Assembly (NCBI GenBank): GCA_002497895.1
Contig: DAFD01000054.1
Location: 1-11,041 of the forward strand
Direction of reading: 5' to 3'
Length of the DNA: 11,041 nucleotides
DNA from: Euryarchaeota archaeon UBA175
Lineage (GTDB): Archaea; Thermoplasmatota; Poseidoniia; Poseidoniales; Thalassarchaeaceae
Part shown: in pieces, positions 7,453 to 11,041 of the stretch
Layout of the letters: every line of letters starts with the position of its first letter
Position numbering within the stretch: position 1 is the stretch's first letter
The notes under the pieces: generated by a model
Told to the model about the DNA's origin: nothing
Database searches by the model: none
The model's input: the letters and a program-made list of their open reading frames with translations, nothing else
Translations under genes and position numbers: made by a program

Positions 7453-8079
7453 TTAGGGAGCTTCAAGCCAACTTGGGTTCGGGGCATACTGTATCTCTGC
7501 ACCACCATGAATTCGCTCAAGGCGGCCGAGTAGCCAGAGCCTATCGAGGAACATCTGCAGTTCAATGCCCGAGCGATTAACGCGCTCTCCAAGTAGACTC
7601 TCTATTGACCCGAGAGAGAGTGATGTATGACCGTGCTCGCGAACGACGAGAGTCATCACCAACTGAATCCACGACTCGGCCATTGGGTCTCCAGACATAT
7701 TGTCGGAGAGTGGTTCCGGCATCTCCTCTAATTCATCGAGGAAGATGCTGATTTCTGCCAAATCAGGCTCTGTTCGAGCCGGCGCTCCCAGTGAATCCAA
7801 GCCGGCCTCGATGTCGAGGTCGCCGATTACTCTGACAACTGAAGGAAGTCGACTTGGATCTGGAGGAGGTCCTGGCAATTGGTTAACCTTCTTTGCATTC
7901 GGTGCTCCATCAATCTCTTCCTCCAATGCACCGCTCACAGATTGAGTGTAACCAATATCGCCATCGAGTCCGATTCGTTCACGGTATAGATTGACCCACG
8001 ATGGTGGACCTTGGATGACAACCTCGACATCTTGCTCATTTGAGCGGAATGAAAATCGGATGTTGTCCTCGTCACTCAT
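7453..8079 (-). CDS. Uncharacterised acidic 208-residue protein, probably co-transcribed with acnA
   Basis: I do not recognise the family. Three parts are visible. Residues 1 to about 55 look like a small alpha/beta unit (RFSFRSNEQDVEVVIQGPP, then WVNLYRERIGL). Residues about 55-100 form an acidic, Pro/Gly-rich linker containing LPGPPPDPSRLPS. Residues about 100-208 are mostly helical and end in a segment that could be a winged helix (SLGSIESLLGERV, ELQMFLDRLWLLGRLERI, then a strand-like AEIQYAP). There is no signal peptide, membrane segment or Cys metal site, so it is probably cytosolic. The start at 8079 is well supported by GGGTGAT three bases upstream. The gene begins 31 bases after the acnA stop on the same strand with no terminator between, implying an operon. 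A regulatory or partner role with aconitase is only a guess from position. Confidence 0.85.
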   Translation of the reverse strand: MSDEDNIRFSFRSNEQDVEVVIQGPPSWVNLYRERIGLDGDIGYTQSVSGALEEEIDGAPNAKKVNQLPGPPPDPSRLPSVVRVIGDLDIEAGLDSLGAPARTEPDLAEISIFLDELEEMPEPLSDNMSGDPMAESWIQLVMTLVVREHGHTSLSLGSIESLLGERVNRSGIELQMFLDRLWLLGRLERIHGGAEIQYAPNPSWLEAP

Positions 8080-8082
8080 CGA

Positions 8083-8089
8083 ATCACCC
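8083..8089 (-). promoter_or_regulatory. Ribosome binding site of the 208-residue gene
   Basis: GGGTGAT on the minus strand closely matches the archaeal anti-Shine-Dalgarno complement GGAGGTGAT and lies three bases before the ATG at 8079. It fixes the start and shows independent initiation within the 31-base gap after acnA. Confidence 0.7.
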
Positions 8090-8110
8090 GTTGGGTATCT
8101 GGTTTTGAAT

Positions 8111-10798
8111 TCAGGCCTCTGCTAGATTGCGTAGAACTGTCTGCAAGATGCCACCGTTACGGTAGTAATCGACTTCTACTGGAGTGTCTAATCGGACTAC
8201 TGCGTCGAACTCTATGACATCCCCACTCGACTTGGTCGCCGTGACTGTGATGCAAGAGAGGGGTTCGAGGTCGGCGTGAGCTGGGATGTCAAAAGTCTCG
8301 GTCCCGTCAAGCCCCAGTGAATCGGCGTCCTCGCCTTCTGGGAAGGTCAGTGGAAGGACTCCCATCCCGACAAGGTTCGAGCGATGTATACGCTCGAAAG
8401 ACGTAGCGATTACCGCTCTGACACCGAGGAGAAGAGTTCCTTTTGCAGCCCAATCACGACTGCTTCCGGTGCCATACTGAGTGCCGGCCAAGACTACGAG
8501 TGGGGTACCTTCTGCTTGGTAGCGCATGCTGGCGTCGTAAACGCTAGTGACTTCTCCGGTTGGGAAATAAGTGGTGAATCCACCCTCGGTTCCGTCTGCG
8601 ATTTGATTGCGAATACGGACGTTTGCAAATGTACCTCGCATCATTACTTCGTGGTTGCCTCGGCGGCTACCGAATGAGTTGAAATCGCGCGGCGATACAC
8701 CCTTAGAAACGAGGTATTGGCCGGCTGGGCCATGGTGAGGAAATGCACCAGCCGGACTAATGTGATCAGTGGTTACCGAGTCTCCCAATTTGAGCAGCAC
8801 CTTGGCTTGGTGAATCTCCTCAATCGGGGCTGGTTCCGCCTCGATGCCTTCGAAGAAGGATGGAAGTCGAACGTAAGTGGATTCCTTGGCCCAAGGGTAT
8901 AGTGCTGACTGGGAACTACTGATGGCATCCCAGCGCGGCTCTTCGAGCACGTCTGCATAGCGCAGACGGAACATTTCCGGATCGATTGAGGTAGCGATGG
9001 TTGCTTGGATTTCAGCATCACTCGGCCAAATGTCAGATAGCATCACCGGCGAACCTTCGGCTGTGTGTCCAAGTGGATCACTTCCAAAGTCGATGTCAAG
9101 GGTTCCCGCGATTGCGTAAGCGACGACAAGGGGTGGGCTGGCGAGATAGTTTGCCTTGACTTTCTGATGGATTCTTCCCTCGAAATTGCGATTCCCAGAG
9201 AGAACACTACCGACGATCAGATCAGCATCATCGATAGCAGCCTCGATGTCGGCATCGAGCGGTCCTGAATTACCGATACAAGTTGTGCAGCCATAGCCGA
9301 CAACGCTGAATCCGAGCGCATCGAGATCTTCGGTCAGGCCCGCCGCATCGAAGTATTCTGTAACAACACGAGAACCCGGTGCCAAGCTAGGCTTGACGGC
9401 GGGAGCAATCGAAAGTCCTGCTGCACGCGCGTTGCGGGCGAGCAATCCAGCAGCAATCATCACGCTCGGATTACTCGTATTCGTACAACTGGTTATGGCA
9501 GCGATGACAATGTCACCGTGCCCGAGGTCGAAGCCTCGATCACCAACAGCAGCCGATGTGTCATTCTGTGTCGAATCGATCCCATGGCCGCTATGGCCGA
9601 CAGGTGCGTTCAGACTCTGTCTCCAATGCGATTTCATTGCCGACAAATCGACTCTATCTTGAGGTCGTTTTGGCCCAGCTAGAGCAGGTTCTACTGTCGA
9701 GAGATCAAGGGAGAGTGAGGAGGTGAAGGAAGGGGTTGGAGTAGCCTCGCTGTGGAACAATCCCTGAGCACTCAGATAGCGCTTAACATCCTCGATATGC
9801 GACTCATCACGACCTGATAATCGCATGTAATCAAGCGCCGTTTCATCAACTGGGAAAAAGCCGCATGTCGCTCCATATTCAGGTGCCATATTGGCGATTG
9901 TTGCGCGGTCTGGGAGACTCAAATTGGCAAGTCCAGAACCGTGGAATTCAACGAATTTTCCGACGACTCCGTGCTCGCGTAGCATCTCTACGATTCGCAG
10001 GGTCATGTCGGTTGCAGTAACACCTGGACGCAAAGAGCCGGTCAGCTCGAATCCGCAGACTTCTGGTAGCAGCATGTAAATCGGCTGACCAAGCATCACG
10101 GCCTCAGCCTCGATTCCACCAACGCCCCAGCCGAGAACACCGAGTCCGTTGATCATCGTCGTGTGGCTATCGGTACCAACTAGCGTATCCGGCAGCCATA
10201 CTCCATCCTCCTCGCGCGCGACACTTGCAATCCATTCAAGATTCACCTGATGTACAATACCACGACCAGGAGGGACAGCGCGGAAATTGTCTAAACTCTG
10301 CTGACCCCACTTGAGGAATTGATAGCGCTCCATATTGCGCTGATACTCGATCTCTAAATTGCGCTCGCGCGCGTCAGGGAATAATCCTGAAACATCAACC
10401 TGAACCGAGTGGTCAATTACCAGATCGACAGGAACCTGTGGATTGACCTTCTCAGGATCTCCACCCAAATCGACCATCGCATCGCGTAGAGCAGCGATAT
10501 CGACGACCGCTGGTACTCCGGTGAAGTCCTGCAGAATCACTCTGCTTGGAGCGAATGGGATCTCTTCGGGATTCATTGTTGGTGACCACGACGCGATGCG
10601 CTCAACATCTTCACGAGTCACCAAGAATCCATCGCACTTGCGCAACGCTGCCTCGAGTAGTAATCTAATCGTGAAAGGCAGAGAATCAAGTTCGCAGATA
10701 CCCGATTCCTGTAAGTGAGATAGTGCGTGGAAGCGAGCCTTGGAATCATCCGACTTGGTAAATGTTCGAAGCGAATCGAATCCATCTCTCTCGCCCAT
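8111..10798 (-). CDS. acnA: Aconitate hydratase, AcnA/IRP1 type
   Basis: This [4Fe-4S] enzyme interconverts citrate and isocitrate through cis-aconitate in the cytosolic TCA cycle. At 895 residues it matches the usual length of the AcnA/IRP1 branch (about 890) and looks complete. The three cluster-ligand cysteines are present: Cys438 in [10 protein letters not shown], and Cys504 and Cys507 in [12 protein letters not shown]. Other family motifs are DHSVQVD (about 129-135), [31 protein letters not shown], and the swivel domain with [12 protein letters not shown] (776-787, holding the active-site Ser/Arg) followed by [18 protein letters not shown]. The stretch at about 395-425 ([18 protein letters not shown]) looks like a low-complexity linker before the cluster domain. 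The start at 10798 has GGGGTG five bases upstream. The gene is probably the first of an operon with the 208-residue protein; 98 bases separate it from the cyclophilin gene and hold promoter-like and foldable sequence. I see no evidence that this protein acts as an RNA-binding regulator. Confidence 0.97.
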   Translation of the reverse strand: MGERDGFDSLRTFTKSDDSKARFHALSHLQESGICELDSLPFTIRLLLEAALRKCDGFLVTREDVERIASWSPTMNPEEIPFAPSRVILQDFTGVPAVVDIAALRDAMVDLGGDPEKVNPQVPVDLVIDHSVQVDVSGLFPDARERNLEIEYQRNMERYQFLKWGQQSLDNFRAVPPGRGIVHQVNLEWIASVAREEDGVWLPDTLVGTDSHTTMINGLGVLGWGVGGIEAEAVMLGQPIYMLLPEVCGFELTGSLRPGVTATDMTLRIVEMLREHGVVGKFVEFHGSGLANLSLPDRATIANMAPEYGATCGFFPVDETALDYMRLSGRDESHIEDVKRYLSAQGLFHSEATPTPSFTSSLSLDLSTVEPALAGPKRPQDRVDLSAMKSHWRQSLNAPVGHSGHGIDSTQNDTSAAVGDRGFDLGHGDIVIAAITSCTNTSNPSVMIAAGLLARNARAAGLSIAPAVKPSLAPGSRVVTEYFDAAGLTEDLDALGFSVVGYGCTTCIGNSGPLDADIEAAIDDADLIVGSVLSGNRNFEGRIHQKVKANYLASPPLVVAYAIAGTLDIDFGSDPLGHTAEGSPVMLSDIWPSDAEIQATIATSIDPEMFRLRYADVLEEPRWDAISSSQSALYPWAKESTYVRLPSFFEGIEAEPAPIEEIHQAKVLLKLGDSVTTDHISPAGAFPHHGPAGQYLVSKGVSPRDFNSFGSRRGNHEVMMRGTFANVRIRNQIADGTEGGFTTYFPTGEVTSVYDASMRYQAEGTPLVVLAGTQYGTGSSRDWAAKGTLLLGVRAVIATSFERIHRSNLVGMGVLPLTFPEGEDADSLGLDGTETFDIPAHADLEPLSCITVTATKSSGDVIEFDAVVRLDTPVEVDYYRNGGILQTVLRNLAEA

Positions 10799-10799
10799 C

Positions 10800-10838
10800 T
10801 CAGCACCCCGTAATCACTCGGGGGAGAGTGCCCTCCAT
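10800..10838 (-). CDS. Possible 12-codon leader ORF upstream of acnA
   Basis: The ATG at 10838 opens [12 protein letters not shown] and its TGA lies one base before the acnA ATG, in a different frame. Its start is about 30 bases from the centre of the TATA-like box, so it would be at or near the 5' end of a leaderless transcript. Translating it would carry ribosomes through the structure covering the acnA ribosome binding site. A short ORF of this size can occur by chance, so its reality is uncertain. Confidence 0.25.
   Translation of the reverse strand: MEGTLPRVITGC
10804..10830 (-). promoter_or_regulatory. acnA ribosome binding site inside a potential hairpin or H-type pseudoknot
   Basis: The minus strand reads CACTC-T-CCCCC-GAGTG-ATTA-CGGGG-TG up to the acnA Shine-Dalgarno GGGGTG (10804-10809). 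CACTC (10826-10830) pairs with GAGTG (10815-10819). The C-run in that loop (10820-10824) can pair with the GGGG of the ribosome binding site, giving H-type pseudoknot topology. Alternatively CCCCG (10819-10823) pairs with CGGGG (10806-10810) as a simple hairpin. Both C-run pairings hide the ribosome binding site. The pairings are visible; regulatory function is inference. Confidence 0.35.
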
Positions 10839-10843
10839 GAAGA

Positions 10844-10858
10844 TGACTCGTAGAGTCA
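10844..10858 (-). promoter_or_regulatory. Palindromic putative operator in the acnA promoter
   Basis: TGACTC-TAC-GAGTCA on the minus strand is a perfect 6-bp inverted repeat with a 3-base spacer. It lies between the TATA-like box (10864-10871) and the expected transcription start near 10841, where archaeal repressors commonly bind. The regulator is unknown. Confidence 0.4.
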
Positions 10859-10863
10859 GTCCG

Positions 10864-10871
10864 TAAAATAA
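10864..10871 (-). promoter_or_regulatory. TATA-like box for the acnA operon
   Basis: TTATTTTA on the minus strand is the only AT-only octamer in the 98-base gap. It lies 26 bases beyond the cyclophilin stop codon and about 66 bases before the acnA start. Standard archaeal spacing would put the transcription start near 10841. No clear BRE is visible upstream. Confidence 0.4.
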
Positions 10872-10896
10872 CGGGAACTCGTTGAGAAGTCGGTGT

Positions 10897-11041
10897 TCAA
10901 CTTCGGTAAGCCGTCAATAAGCGAACATCGTGCGACGGCGTGGAGGAGCCTGAATCGACAGCGACCTCGCTCATAGCATCGACATGCTCCATACCAGAGA
11001 CAACCATCCCGTAGACTGTATGGCAAGATTGCCCTTGAGCC
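10897..11041 (-). CDS. Peptidyl-prolyl cis-trans isomerase, cyclophilin type, C-terminal 47 codons
   Basis: I translated the minus strand from the window edge; the frame ends at TGA 10897-10899. The visible part contains HTVYGMVVSGMEHVDAMSEV, which fits the conserved cyclophilin H-x-V-F-G-x-V-x-x-G-M-x-V-V-D segment. It is followed by a short loop and a final strand, HDVRLLTAYRS, corresponding to the family's usual P-x-x-D-V-x-I-x-x-A end. Cyclophilins speed cis-trans isomerisation of prolyl bonds during protein folding. The catalytic Arg and most of the active site lie outside the window, so activity, any signal peptide and the start cannot be judged. The gene has the same orientation as acnA but is probably a separate transcription unit, given the TATA-like box between them. 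Confidence 0.8.
   Translation of the reverse strand, partial: AQGQSCHTVYGMVVSGMEHVDAMSEVAVDSGSSTPSHDVRLLTAYRS

Noticed and set aside
7453..8079. 208-residue protein as an ScpB-type condensin subunit, because of its C-terminal winged-helix look
   Set aside because: No ScpB sequence motif is visible and there is no neighbouring scpA or smc gene; the resemblance is only in secondary-structure pattern.
8111..10798. Aconitase as an iron-regulatory RNA-binding protein
   Set aside because: The sequence is of the AcnA/IRP1 branch, but all cluster cysteines and catalytic residues are present and nothing here shows RNA regulation; the simple enzymatic reading is enough.

Overview
The window most likely comes from a marine planktonic archaeon of the Thermoplasmatota, probably Marine Group II (Candidatus Poseidoniales). 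The evidence is an archaeal-type S-adenosylhomocysteine hydrolase, ribosome binding sites matching the archaeal GGTGA/GGGTGAT core, a TATA-like promoter element, and a very large secreted CARDB/FG-GAP protein with one C-terminal anchor and a short Tyr/Gln-rich tail of a kind I associate with that group. The lineage is an inference from protein character, not from a marker gene. I see no RNA genes, mobile elements, CRISPR array or integration site.

Every gene lies on the minus strand, so transcription runs from high to low coordinates. In that order: (1) the last 47 codons of a cyclophilin-type peptidyl-prolyl isomerase (10897-11041, cut by the window edge); (2) a 98-base intergenic region with a TATA-like box, a perfect 6-bp palindrome, a possible 12-codon leader ORF and a foldable element over the ribosome binding site of the next gene; (3) a complete 895-residue aconitase, acnA (8111-10798); (4) 31 bases later, an unrecognised 208-residue acidic protein with its own good ribosome binding site (7453-8079), probably co-transcribed with acnA; (5) an 87-base gap with a perfect 7-bp stem-loop; (6) a 2134-residue secreted, membrane-anchored surface protein (961-7365) that fills more than half the window; (7) an 85-base gap with two hairpins; (8) the first 291 codons of adenosylhomocysteinase, ahcY (1-875, C-terminus beyond the window).

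The flanking genes are housekeeping: aconitase for the TCA cycle, adenosylhomocysteinase for recycling the product of SAM-dependent methylation, and a protein-folding isomerase. The accessory content is the giant surface protein. It is a mosaic: a calcium-loop propeller-like N-terminus, two tandem CARDB-like domains that each appear to be split by an inserted MAM/jelly-roll-like module, a GATase1-like Rossmann domain without an obvious nucleophile, PKD/Ig-like stalk domains, and a transmembrane anchor with a cytoplasmic tail. The other points of interest are the leaders of acnA and ahcY, where inverted repeats overlap the ribosome binding sites. No complete new multi-gene system is evident.
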